Shown: piece by piece, positions 54,335 through 64,000 of the stretch
Position numbering within the stretch: position 1 is the first letter of the stretch
Layout of the letters: each line of letters opens with the position of its first letter
Assembly (NCBI RefSeq): GCF_003432485.1
Contig: NZ_QVNQ01000004.1
Span: 372,001-436,000, forward strand
Direction of reading: 5' to 3'
DNA length: 64,000 nt
DNA from: Actinomadura spongiicola
Lineage (GTDB): Bacteria > Actinomycetota > Actinomycetes > Streptosporangiales > Streptosporangiaceae
Position numbers and translations under genes: made by a program
The notes under the pieces: generated by a model
The model's database searches: none
Seen by the model: the letters and a program-made list of their open reading frames with translations, nothing else
What the model was told of the DNA's origin: nothing

Positions 54335-55081
54335 TCAGGCGGGTAGAAGATCCTTGAGGATGCGGCCCCGGACGGCGTCGTCGCCGCCTTCCGGCAGGTG
54401 CCAGGGACAGGCGAGGTGCAGCGCCGCGACGCGTCCGGTGTCCATGATGCGGCGCGCGGACGCGAGCACCGACCCCGCGGAGGGTCCGTCGCCGACGGGG
54501 AACCTCAGGCCGGGCAGGTCGTCCTTGTCGATGATGTCCAGGTCGATGTGCAGGAGGAGCGGCCCTTCGGGCAGGACGACGTCGTCCACGCCGCAGCGCC
54601 TGACCTTCGCCGTCGCGAGGTACTCGGCCTCGCCGGGGTCGAGGTCGCGGGCGTCGACGAGGACGGCGCGCTCCTCGGGAACCGGGCGGAGTCCCAGGCG
54701 GTCCGCGAGCAGTTCGGTGTCGGTGCCGAGGACCTGCCGGAGCGACATCCCGCCGATGTAGCCGGACGTGGAGCTCGCCATGGAGTGGACGTCGCCGTGG
54801 GCGTCGAACCAGACGACGGACGGGTCGAGCCCGGCCCGCTGCGTCCCCGCGAGGACCGCCTCGGCGATGAGGCAGTCCCCGGACACGACCGACGGCGTGG
54901 TCCCGCCGCCTATCTGGTCGGCGATTTCGGTGGCGACCGGCTCGTACAGCGCGGCGAGACGCGTCCACACGTCGCCGTCCGGCAGGTCCCGGGTGATCGT
55001 GACGATGTCGTCGCCGGGCAGGGGGAAGGACGAGCCGGGCAGCCTCTCGTCCTGGTGGTAGGGAACCAACGTGATCGTCAT
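54335..55081 (-). CDS. Arginase-fold (ureohydrolase) protein with altered metal site
   Basis: A 248-residue protein. The family motifs are partly present: WFDAHGDVHS (Asp93, His95, Asp97) and HIDLDIIDKDDLP. The first motif, normally GGDH, is SGDC here with Cys70 in place of a Mn-ligand His. The enzyme is also shorter than arginase or agmatinase (about 300). It may act on a different guanidino or formimino substrate, use another metal, or be inactive. TACTGT 6 nt before ATG 55081 suggests a leaderless start. It is 24 bp downstream of the second sdhB on the same strand. Confidence 0.78.
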   Translation of the reverse strand: MTITLVPYHQDERLPGSSFPLPGDDIVTITRDLPDGDVWTRLAALYEPVATEIADQIGGGTTPSVVSGDCLIAEAVLAGTQRAGLDPSVVWFDAHGDVHSMASSTSGYIGGMSLRQVLGTDTELLADRLGLRPVPEERAVLVDARDLDPGEAEYLATAKVRRCGVDDVVLPEGPLLLHIDLDIIDKDDLPGLRFPVGDGPSAGSVLASARRIMDTGRVAALHLACPWHLPEGGDDAVRGRILKDLLPA

Positions 55082-55087
55082 ACGACC

Positions 55088-55093
55088 ACAGTA
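55088..55093 (-). promoter_or_regulatory. -10 element TACTGT for leaderless arginase-like gene
   Basis: TACTGT on the minus strand ends 6 nt before ATG 55081, inside the 23-bp gap to the sdhB gene. It gives this gene a promoter of its own. Confidence 0.5.
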
Positions 55094-55104
55094 GAAGATC
55101 GCGT

Positions 55105-55853
55105 TCAGCGGTTGCGGCCGCCCGCGGTGGCCTTCAAATAGTCGTGGTTGAGGCGCCCGATGACGTCGAGGGGGATGCCCTTCGGGCAGGCGACGGTGCA
55201 CTCGCCGGTGTTGGTGCAGCCGCCGAAGCCCTCCTCGTCGTGGGTGTCCAGCATGGACACGACGCGGTCCCAGCGTTCCGGCTGACCCTGCGGCATCAGC
55301 CCGAGGTGGGTGATCTTGGCGCCGAGGAACAGGGCGGCGGAGCCGTTCGGGCAGGCCGCGACGCAGGCGCCGCAGCCGATGCACTCGGCGGCCTCGAACG
55401 CCTGGTCGGCGTCCGGCTTCGGGACGGGCGTCGCGTGCGCCTCGGGCGCCGTGCCGGTCGGTGCGGTGATGAAGCCGCCCGACTGGATGATCCGGTCGAA
55501 CGCCGAACGGTCGACGACGAGGTCCTTCACCACCGGGAAAGCCGAAGCGCGCCACGGTTCGACGTCGATGACCTCGCCGTCCTTGAACTTGCGCATGTGG
55601 AGCTGGCACGTGGTGGTGTTGCGTTCGGGGCCGTGCGGGGTGCCGTTGATGACGAGGGAGCACATGCCGCAGATGCCCTCGCGGCAGTCGTGGTCGAACG
55701 CCACCGGCTCCTCGCCGGACGCGATGAGCTTCTCGTTGAGGACGTCCAGCATCTCCAGGAACGAGGCGTCGGGGGAGACGTCGTCGAGTTCGTACTCGAC
55801 CATCCGGCCCTTGTCCTCAGGGTTGCTCTGACGCCAGACGCGCAGGGTGAGCT

Positions 55854-55857
<4 letters not shown>
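55105..55857 (-). CDS. sdhB: Succinate dehydrogenase 2 iron-sulfur subunit
   Basis: A 250-residue subunit. [2Fe-2S] motif [19 protein letters not shown] with TCQLHM; then [16 protein letters not shown] and [16 protein letters not shown] for the remaining clusters. This is the form found with a single five-helix cytochrome b subunit (type B complexes). GTG 55857 overlaps the sdhA stop (GTGA), with AGAGG upstream. It is the last gene of the operon sdhC-sdhA-sdhB. Confidence 0.94.
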
Positions 55858-57788
<1,931 letters not shown>

Positions 57789-57790
57789 GG

Positions 57791-58480
57791 TCAGCTCACC
57801 CACCCGAATGTGATGGACAGGGGGACGGAGACGAAGCCGAGCGTCACGAGCGCGGCGACGGTGGCGGCGAGGCCCCGCAGGGCCCGGTCGCGACGGGGGT
57901 TGCGCAGGCCGAGGGTCTGGAACGCGCTCCAGATGCCGTGGTGGAGGTGCAGGCCGACGAGCGCGACCGCGAGGACGTACCAGACGGTGATGTACCAGCG
58001 GGACGGGTCGAAGTCGGCGACCATCCGCTCGTACGGGGTGGCGTCGGAGCCCTTGGGGTTCACGACGAAGAACGTCAGGTCCAGCAGATGCCAGACGACG
58101 TACACGGCGATGATGACGCCGCCGTACCGCATGGTGCGGACCGCGTAGCCCTGCGCGTGCGACTTCTTCTTCGACTGGTACTTGACGGGCCGCGCGGCGG
58201 ACGCGCGCCGGGCGAGCGACACCGCCGACCACATGTGCAGGACGACCGAGACCCCGAGCACGACCTCGATGAGCGTGAGGACGGTGCGGCGCGGCACCGC
58301 GGGCTCGCCGATCGTGCGCAGCCAGTGCGCGTAGTGGTTGAAGTCCTCCGCCCCGAGGAAGATCTTCAGATTCCCGACCATGTGCGCGATCAGGTACAGC
58401 ACGAGGATGCCGCCGGTCACGGCCATGACGGCCTTCTTGCCGACGGTCGATCGGTAGATCGCGGGTATCGCTACAGCCAC
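57791..58480 (-). CDS. sdhC: Succinate dehydrogenase 2 cytochrome b subunit
   Basis: A 229-residue membrane anchor with five transmembrane segments ([97 protein letters not shown]). His residues in segments 1, 2, 3 and 4 are placed as in the di-haem b558 family. GTG 58480 has no Shine-Dalgarno sequence but has TAGCGT 7 nt upstream, so the operon message is probably leaderless. Confidence 0.93.
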   Translation of the reverse strand: MAVAIPAIYRSTVGKKAVMAVTGGILVLYLIAHMVGNLKIFLGAEDFNHYAHWLRTIGEPAVPRRTVLTLIEVVLGVSVVLHMWSAVSLARRASAARPVKYQSKKKSHAQGYAVRTMRYGGVIIAVYVVWHLLDLTFFVVNPKGSDATPYERMVADFDPSRWYITVWYVLAVALVGLHLHHGIWSAFQTLGLRNPRRDRALRGLAATVAALVTLGFVSVPLSITFGWVS

Positions 58481-58487
58481 ATCGCGA

Positions 58488-58493
58488 ACGCTA
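58488..58493 (-). promoter_or_regulatory. -10 element TAGCGT for sdh2 operon
   Basis: TAGCGT on the minus strand ends 7 nt before GTG 58480. The identical hexamer and spacing serve the crp gene and the EamA gene. Confidence 0.55.
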
Positions 58494-58581
58494 CGTCTGC
58501 CTGGGGAAAGAGTTCCAAGTCATCAGAGAACTCGATTCGATAGCCGCAGGCTATGAAGCAAGGAGAACGGGCGTTGTGGGC

Positions 58582-58630
58582 GTTCCCGGACGAACGGGTA
58601 GGTGAGTGACGTCACAGAACGTCCGGGAAC
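58582..58630. terminator. Hairpin with 11-bp perfect stem
   Basis: GTTCCCGGACG (58582-58592) pairs with CGTCCGGGAAC (58620-58630); the 27-nt loop contains the palindrome TGACGTCA. It lies 70 bp after the PP2C gene stop and before the sdh2 promoter, so it may end the PP2C message or act as an operator for sdh2. Confidence 0.5.
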
Positions 58631-58700
58631 TCACCCGGAGAGTGATCCGAACGACGTTGACGGCGCGGAACCATCCCGGACGGACCGAGGTCGTGCCAGG

Positions 58701-59966
58701 TCAGGGGCGTCCGGGCGGGGGCGGGCTGGGGCGCGCGCCCGCCGTCCGGGACAGCAGCAGGATCGCCAGGTCGTCGGTCAGCGCGTCGCCGTTGAGGCGT
58801 TCGACGTCGCCGACGAGCTCGTCGATGAGGGACCGGCCGGTGGTGCCCTTGCCGCGTGCGGCGCGGGCCAGTTCGACGAGGCCGTCGGTGCCGAGCCGGT
58901 CCGCGCCCTCGCCGACCCGCCCTTCGATCAGGCCGTCGGTGTAGAGCATCAGGCTCCATGACTCGCCGAGGTCGATCTCGGTGGTCGGCCATTCCGCGCC
59001 GGGCACCAGGCCGAGCGCGGGGCCGTGCGCGTACTCGGGCAGCGCCGTCACCTCGAACGCGTCCCTCGCCGACAGGCCGTCGCCCGGCGTCTCGCGGAAG
59101 AGCAGCGGCGCGGGATGGCCCGCCAGGTGCATCCGCGCGGTCCGCCGCGACGGCGCGATGGTGATCATGCAGAGTGTGGTGAAGATCTCCTCGCTGCGCC
59201 GCTCGTGACCGAGGACGGTGTCGAGGGTGCCGAGGAGTTGCTCGCCGGTGTGTCCGGCCAGCACGAGCGTCCGCCACGCCATCCGGAGCTGGACGCCGAG
59301 CGCCGCCTCGTCCGGGCCGTGCCCGGCGACGTCCCCGATCATCAGGTGGACGGCGCCGCCCTCGGTCTGCACCGTGTCGTAGAAGTCGCCGCCGAGCAGC
59401 GCCCGGCGGCGTCCCGGCCGGTAGCGGGTGTGGTGGCGCAGCGACGGGTCGTCGATCAGCGGGACGGGCAGCAGGCCGCGTTCCAGCCGGGCGTTCTCGC
59501 GGCCGAGGATGCGGGCCTCGACGAGCCGCCGCTCGGTCTCCTCCGAACGTTTGCGCTCGATCGCGTAGCGGATGGCGCGTGCCAGAAGCGGCGCGTCGAC
59601 CTCCTGTTTCACCAGGTAGTCCTCGGCGCCCGCGGCGACGGCCCGGACGCCGAGATGCGCGTCGTCCAGCCCGGTGAGGACGACGACCGCGGCCGACCCG
59701 GACAGGGCCAGCACCTGCCGCAGCCCGTCGAGGCGGTCGATGCCGGGGGTGGACAGGTCGACGAGGATGCACTGGGTGCGTCGCGTCGCCGCGCGCCTGG
59801 CGGCGGCGAGGTCACCGGCGACCGTGATACCGACGTCCATGCCGCTCTCGGCGAGCATCTTCTCGACCTTGAGGACGTCGGAGGGGTCGTCGTCGATGAG
59901 GAGCAGGTCGATCCTGTCCTCGGCCCCGGGCGTGTACGGGTGCGTCTGATGACTGATGGTGCTCAC
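58701..59966 (-). CDS. Receiver-PP2C (RsbU/SpoIIE-like) phosphatase
   Basis: A 421-residue response regulator. Residues ~15-135 form a receiver domain: DLLLIDDDP acidic pair, ILVDLSTPG with the phospho-acceptor Asp, VLTGLDD, and YLVKQ. A helical linker leads to a PP2C/SpoIIE phosphatase (~190-410): GGDFYDTVQ, MIGDVAGHGPDEAA, LYTDGLIEGR, TDDLAILLLSR. It would dephosphorylate an anti-sigma-factor antagonist or similar protein under control of a histidine kinase; none is adjacent. GTG 59966 has GGAAG 5 nt upstream. The longer open frame to 60068 is not supported. Confidence 0.92.
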   Translation of the reverse strand: MSTISHQTHPYTPGAEDRIDLLLIDDDPSDVLKVEKMLAESGMDVGITVAGDLAAARRAATRRTQCILVDLSTPGIDRLDGLRQVLALSGSAAVVVLTGLDDAHLGVRAVAAGAEDYLVKQEVDAPLLARAIRYAIERKRSEETERRLVEARILGRENARLERGLLPVPLIDDPSLRHHTRYRPGRRRALLGGDFYDTVQTEGGAVHLMIGDVAGHGPDEAALGVQLRMAWRTLVLAGHTGEQLLGTLDTVLGHERRSEEIFTTLCMITIAPSRRTARMHLAGHPAPLLFRETPGDGLSARDAFEVTALPEYAHGPALGLVPGAEWPTTEIDLGESWSLMLYTDGLIEGRVGEGADRLGTDGLVELARAARGKGTTGRSLIDELVGDVERLNGDALTDDLAILLLSRTAGARPSPPPPGRP

Positions 59967-60339
59967 AACGGCTTCCGAAGTCGGGCTTGCGACGGCTGAA
60001 GGCTCTCGTCCGGTTCGACCAACCCGTTCCAGGACCTGGGCGTTTTTACCTCCCGCAACCGAGAACATTCACTTTGGCAACGGCCTGGATGTTCCGCCGT
60101 GTTCCTGCGGCCGCAGGGAGCGGTGGGCCGCGCCGGGGAAGCGGCGTTCGGCCTAGCCGCCGAGGTCCCGGCTCATGGAGCGGTGGAGCGGCGCTCCGTC
60201 GATCCGACCTTAGCGTGTCCCCACCGCACCGCGCACCCCCAGCGCGCATCCAGAGTAGTGGTTGCGGACTGTCCGTAACCGAGACTTCGCACCGAAAAAC
60301 CAGTCGAAGTCCGGACGATCAGCCGCATAACCTTCGCCC
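59967..60339 (+). other. 373-bp divergent region PP2C / ABC exporter
   Basis: No gene is seen. The right end holds the leaderless -10 element of the ABC exporter operon. A short A+T-richer stretch near 60290-60330 is the only notable composition change. Confidence 0.45.
60328..60333 (+). promoter_or_regulatory. -10 element TAACCT for leaderless ABC exporter start
   Basis: TAACCT ends 6 nt before GTG 60340. No ribosome site is present. Confidence 0.55.
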
Positions 60340-62058
60340 GTGAAGTCGTTGCCGGTGAAAGATCCTGACGGCGCCGACCATCGATCCCCAGCGCGCTACC
60401 TGCTGTGGCTGCTGCGCGTCCAGTGGCGCAGCAGCGCCGCGGGCGCGCTGCTCGGCGTGATCTGGATGCTCAGTCAGGCGTTGATGCCCGCCGCGATCGG
60501 CCGCGCCATCGGCGACGGCATCGTGGCGAAGGACGAGCGCGCCCTGCTGGCCTGGGGCGGTGTGCTGCTCGCCCTCGGCGTCGTGCAGGCCGTGACGGGC
60601 GTCCTCCGGCACCGGTCCGCCGTGTACAACTGGCTGGCGGCCGCGTACCGGACGCTCCAGCTCGTCACCCGGCAGGCCACCCGGCTCGGCGGGACGCTGC
60701 CGAAACGGCTGAGCGCGGGTGAGGTGGTCAGCGTCGGCCTGTCGGACGTCTCCCACATCGGCGACACCCTCGACATCGTCGCCCGGGGGTCGGGCGCCAT
60801 CGTCGCGATCGTCGTCGTCGCGGGCATCCTGCTGTCGACCTCACCGCCGCTCGGCCTGATCGTGCTGGTGGGCGTTCCGCTGATCCTCGCCCTCGCGGCG
60901 CCGCTGCTGCGCCCCTACCGGGACCGGGAACTCGAACACCGCGAGCTCGTCGGCGAGCTGAGCACGCACGCCACCGACGTGGTCGCGGGCCTGCGGGTGC
61001 TGCGCGGCATCGGCGGCGAGGCGCTGTTCTCCGGCCGGTACCGCGCCGAGTCGCAACGGGTGCGCGCGGCGGGCGTGGCGGCGGCGCGGGCCGAGACGCG
61101 GCTGAGCGGCGCCGAGGTGCTGCTCCCCGGGCTGCTCATCGCCCTGGTGACCTGGGGCGGCGCCCGGTTCGCCGTGAACGGCACGATCGGCGTGGGCGAG
61201 CTGGTCGCCTTCTACGGCTACGCGGTGTTCCTGATCGTCCCGCTGAAGACCCTCGGCGAGGCCGCGGGCAAGATCACCAAGGGGTTGGTGGCGGCGGGCC
61301 GGGTCACCACGCTGCTGAACCTCGACCCCGAACTGCCGGACACCGGGACGGCCCGTCCGGACGCCGACGCCGACCTGATCGACCTGGAGTCCGGGCTGGT
61401 CGTGCGGCCCGGACGGTTCACGGCGGTCGCGGCGGCCGAGCCGCGCGACGCGCAGGCGCTCGCCGACCGGCTCGGCCGGTGGACGCCCGGCGAGGTCGAC
61501 TTCGGCGGCGCCGCGCTGCACGACGTCGCGGACGTCCGGAAGCGGATTCTCGTGGCCGTGAACGAGGACCGGCTGTTCTCCGGAACCCTGGCCGCGTGCC
61601 TGGCGCCGGACGGTGACCCGGAGGCGGACCGGGCCGTGCTGGAGTCGGCGATCCACGCCGCGTGCGCCGAGGACGTCGTCGCGTCCTCCGGGCTGGACGC
61701 GCATGTCGCGGAGGCCGGGCGGGAGTTCTCCGGCGGGCAGCAACAGCGGCTCCGCCTCGCCCGCGCCCTCGCCGCCGACCCGGACGTCCTCGTCCTCGTG
61801 GAGCCGACCAGCGCCGTGGACGCGCACACCGAGGCGCGCATCGCCGACCGGCTCGGCCCGGCTCGCGCGGGACGCGCCACCGTGGTGTGCACGACGAGCC
61901 CGCTGATGCTGGACCGCGCCGACCACGTCGCCTTCGTCCAGGACGGCCGGGTCGTGGCGGAGGGCGCGCACCGCGACCTGGTGAAGACCGAGCCGCGCTA
62001 CGCGGCCACCGTGACCCGGGGAGAGGCGGCGGAAGCCGCGGAGAGGACGGAAACGTGA
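60340..62058 (+). CDS. ABC exporter half-transporter with degenerate ATP site
   Basis: A 572-residue half-transporter. The exporter-type membrane domain (~1-320) has six segments and coupling-region motifs LRVLRGIGGE and FYGYAVFLIVPLK. The nucleotide domain is badly altered. Where Walker A should lie there is FTAVAAAEPRDAQALADRLG without any GxxGxGK. Walker B reads VLVLVEPTSAVD with Val for the Mg-binding Asp, and the H-loop is TTSPL. The signature FSGGQQQRLRLARAL is intact. It therefore cannot bind ATP canonically but can complete the partner's site. GTG 60340 is leaderless-type. It is coupled to the next gene by a GTGA overlap. Confidence 0.9.
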   Translation: MKSLPVKDPDGADHRSPARYLLWLLRVQWRSSAAGALLGVIWMLSQALMPAAIGRAIGDGIVAKDERALLAWGGVLLALGVVQAVTGVLRHRSAVYNWLAAAYRTLQLVTRQATRLGGTLPKRLSAGEVVSVGLSDVSHIGDTLDIVARGSGAIVAIVVVAGILLSTSPPLGLIVLVGVPLILALAAPLLRPYRDRELEHRELVGELSTHATDVVAGLRVLRGIGGEALFSGRYRAESQRVRAAGVAAARAETRLSGAEVLLPGLLIALVTWGGARFAVNGTIGVGELVAFYGYAVFLIVPLKTLGEAAGKITKGLVAAGRVTTLLNLDPELPDTGTARPDADADLIDLESGLVVRPGRFTAVAAAEPRDAQALADRLGRWTPGEVDFGGAALHDVADVRKRILVAVNEDRLFSGTLAACLAPDGDPEADRAVLESAIHAACAEDVVASSGLDAHVAEAGREFSGGQQQRLRLARALAADPDVLVLVEPTSAVDAHTEARIADRLGPARAGRATVVCTTSPLMLDRADHVAFVQDGRVVAEGAHRDLVKTEPRYAATVTRGEAAEAAERTET

Positions 62059-63782
62059 GCGCCGAGGCACTTCCGGTCGCGACGACCGCGCAGGTGCGCG
62101 CGTACGCGCGGCGCCTCGTCGTCCGGCATCCGCGCGACCTCGCCGGGGTGCTGGCCCTGCACGCCCTGGCCGCCGTGACGGGCCTGGTGACGCCGCGGCT
62201 GCTCGGCGCGCTCGTCGAGGACGTCCGTGACGGCCGCGCCGACGTCGACACCACCGGCCTCGCCATCGCCGCGTTCGTTATCGTTCAGGGGGTGCTGACC
62301 AGGTACGCCTATTTCGCTTCGGCGCGGCTGGGCGAGAAGGTCCTCGCGGAGTTGCGGGAGGAGTTCGTCGACCGCGTCCTGGCGCTGCCGCTGTCGAGGG
62401 TCGAGCGGGCGGGCACCGGTGACCTGGTGACCCGCGCGTCCCGGGACGTGGACACGCTCGGCACGTCCGTCCGGTACGCCATGCCGGAGACGCTCGTCGC
62501 GATCGTCGTCGCCGGGTGCACCATCGGCGCGCTGCTGCTGACCGGCCCGCTCGTCGCGCTGCCCGCGCTGATCTCGGTCCCGATCCTGTGGGCGGTGACG
62601 CGCTGGTACCTGCCCCGCGCGCACGGCGGCTATCTGCGGGAGAACGAGTCGTGGTCGCAGATCGCGGACGGGCTGACCGAGACCGTCCAGGGCGCCAGGA
62701 CCGTCGAGGCGCTCGGCCTCGCCGAACGGCGCCACGCCCGCGGCGACGCCGACATCGCGAACTCCTACAGGGCGGAGCGGTACACGCTGCGGCTGCGCAC
62801 GGTGCTGTTCCCCATCGCCGAACTGGGGTTCGTGCTGCCGGTCGTGGCGACCCTGGTGGTCGGCGGCCTCCTCTACATCAACGGGATGGCGTCGCTCGCG
62901 CAGGTGACCGCCGCGACCCTGTACGCGCAGCTGCTCGTCGGGCCGATGGACACGCTGCTGTCCTGGCTGGACGAACTCCAGCTCGGCGGCGCGTCCCTCG
63001 CCCGTCTCCTCGGGGTCGGCAACGTTCCGCCCGACCGTACGCCGAACGGGCGGCGGCCGGAGGGGGAGCGGCTGGCGGCGCGGGACGTCCGCTACGCGTA
63101 CCGTCCCGGCCGGGACGTCCTGCACGGTGTCGACCTCGACCTGCGCCCGGGTGAACGGCTCGCGATGGTGGGGCCGAGCGGCGCGGGCAAGTCGACGCTC
63201 GGCCGCCTGCTCGCGGGCGTGGACGGCCCGCGCTCCGGAACCGTGAATCTGGGTGACGACGGCGGGGTGCCGCTGGTCGAACTGCCGCTGGACGAGCTGC
63301 GCGGCCATGTCGCCCTGGTCACGCAGGAACATCACGTGTTCCGCGGCACGCTCCGCGAGAACCTCGTGATGGCGCGGCCGGGAGCGTCCGACGCCGACAT
63401 CGAGCGGGTCCTCGCGGCGGTCGGCTGGGACGGCCCGGGGCTGTCCACGGTCGTCGGCTCCGGCGGCGAGACGCTGTCGCCCGCGCAGGCGCAGCAGCTC
63501 GCGCTGGCCCGGCTCGTCCTCGCCGACCCGCACACGCTGGTCCTGGACGAGGCGACGTCGCTGCTCGACCCGCGTGCGGCCCGGCGTCTGGAACGGTCGC
63601 TCGCCGCCGTCCTCGACGGCCGGACCGTCGTCGCGATCGCCCACCGCCTCCACACCGCGCACGACGCCGACCGCGTCGCCGTGGTGGAGGACGGCCGCGT
63701 CACCGAACTCGGCACCCACGACGAGCTCATCGCCGCGAACGGCTCGTACGCGGCGCTCTGGAGGTCGTGGCACGGCGGCTGA
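62055..63782 (+). CDS. ABC exporter half-transporter with intact Walker motifs
   Basis: A 575-residue half-transporter. The membrane domain (~1-310) is followed by a nucleotide domain with Walker A GPSGAGKST, Q-loop VTQEHHVF, Walker B LVLDEATSLLD and H-loop IAHRL all intact. Its signature is LSPAQ instead of LSGGQ. This damage complements that of the partner at 60340: together they would form one complete ATP site and one dead site. Heterodimeric exporters of the BmrCD/TM287-288 kind share this asymmetry, usually less extreme. The substrate is unknown. The start GTG 62055 overlaps the partner's stop. Confidence 0.92.
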   Translation: MSAEALPVATTAQVRAYARRLVVRHPRDLAGVLALHALAAVTGLVTPRLLGALVEDVRDGRADVDTTGLAIAAFVIVQGVLTRYAYFASARLGEKVLAELREEFVDRVLALPLSRVERAGTGDLVTRASRDVDTLGTSVRYAMPETLVAIVVAGCTIGALLLTGPLVALPALISVPILWAVTRWYLPRAHGGYLRENESWSQIADGLTETVQGARTVEALGLAERRHARGDADIANSYRAERYTLRLRTVLFPIAELGFVLPVVATLVVGGLLYINGMASLAQVTAATLYAQLLVGPMDTLLSWLDELQLGGASLARLLGVGNVPPDRTPNGRRPEGERLAARDVRYAYRPGRDVLHGVDLDLRPGERLAMVGPSGAGKSTLGRLLAGVDGPRSGTVNLGDDGGVPLVELPLDELRGHVALVTQEHHVFRGTLRENLVMARPGASDADIERVLAAVGWDGPGLSTVVGSGGETLSPAQAQQLALARLVLADPHTLVLDEATSLLDPRAARRLERSLAAVLDGRTVVAIAHRLHTAHDADRVAVVEDGRVTELGTHDELIAANGSYAALWRSWHGG

Positions 63783-63801
63783 ACACGTCCGCCGTGCCAC
63801 G
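63766..63801. terminator. Terminator hairpin overlapping ABC exporter stop
   Basis: CGTGGCACGGCGG pairs perfectly with CCGCCGTGCCACG (13 bp); the 10-nt loop contains the TGA stop of the exporter gene. It separates it from the convergent gene at 63830. Confidence 0.75.
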
Positions 63802-63829
63802 CGGTTCCGGTCAGGGGCGCGTCACCGCG

Positions 63830-64000
63830 TCACGTGGAGGCGGTGCGCGTGGAGGCGACGGGCGCGGACGGCCCGGACGTGGCCGCCCGCTCGATGATGA
63901 TCATCTTCTCCTCCAGGGTGGCGGGCACCGAGCGGACTCCGGCCTCGACGCCCCCGGCGGCCAGCACGTCGCGTACCCGCTCCGGCGGTGTGTCCGCGAC
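63830..64000 (-). CDS. Unidentified protein, C-terminal 56 residues
   Basis: The minus-strand frame is open from the window edge to a TGA at 63832-63830. The visible end reads PPERVRDVLAAGGVEAGVRS, then VPATLEEKMIIIERAA and a Ser/Thr/Pro/Ala-rich tail. Codon use is typical of a real gene here and its position, convergent with the ABC exporter after a terminator, fits. I cannot name the family from this fragment. Confidence 0.6.
   Translation of the reverse strand, partial: VADTPPERVRDVLAAGGVEAGVRSVPATLEEKMIIIERAATSGPSAPVASTRTAST

Overview
The window is a contiguous, very G+C-rich, gene-dense stretch of an actinobacterial chromosome. The gene set and order (fumC, a class I fumarase, glpX, a DUF4245 gene, xseB, xseA, a lipid-droplet-protein-like gene, ispH, a DUF6542 gene, ychF) match a conserved core segment known from Streptomyces and Mycobacterium. 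Together with the kinases, paired succinate dehydrogenases and conjugation-type locus, this suggests a filamentous actinomycete of the Streptosporangiales/Thermomonosporaceae kind (Actinomadura-like). That placement is inference. No RNA genes, insertion sequences, CRISPR arrays or att sites were seen.

Layout. 1-22 kb: the end of a PhoH-type ATPase, a secreted lytic-transglycosylase-type protein with an upstream CRP-like site, both fumarase classes flanking a membrane Ser/Thr kinase, a divergent MocR regulator/EamA exporter pair, an ABC-2 exporter, glpX, and the xseBA/ispH/rmuC/ychF core. 22.3-33.5 kb: a compact, partly translationally coupled operon that looks like the envelope-spanning part of a Gram-positive conjugation (Tcp-type type IV secretion) machine. 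Its genes are a TcpC-like protein, a small TcpD-like membrane protein, a TcpE domain fused through a long 36-bp-repeat linker to a degenerate MinD-like ATPase, an unlisted 51-codon gene locked between two ATGA overlaps, a VirB4/TcpF ATPase, a VirB6/TcpH-like membrane protein, a VirB8-like protein and a two-domain peptidoglycan hydrolase. There is no relaxase, coupling ATPase or integrase in the window. 33.6-37 kb: a Mut7-C/ubiquitin-like protein, a Nudix hydrolase and typA, with a duplicated 53-bp element before typA and two perfect hairpins after it.

37.1-45.3 kb: a six-gene minus-strand operon in which a DUF4282 membrane protein, a kinase with a membrane-anchored C-terminus, a coiled-coil protein, a ClpB-like AAA+ ATPase, a small radical-SAM protein and a Gln-rich FHA/zinc-ribbon protein follow each other, most with overlapping ends. 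I do not recognise this as a characterised pathway; it is one of the two best candidates for an undescribed system, the other being the secretion-like locus. 45.5-48 kb: a prepilin-type peptidase and an LCP-family cell-wall ligase. 48.3-58.5 kb: two complete succinate dehydrogenase operons on opposite strands, separated by a Crp-family regulator, a LysR-type regulator and an unusual arginase-fold protein. Two CRP-like sites precede the first operon. 58.7-64 kb: a receiver-PP2C phosphatase and a heterodimeric ABC exporter whose two halves have complementary damage to their ATP sites, then the end of an unidentified gene.

A signal that runs through the window: thirteen genes have a TAnnnT -10 hexamer placed 6-8 nt before their start codon and mostly lack a Shine-Dalgarno sequence, as expected for leaderless transcripts. 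These hexamers also helped choose the starts given here.
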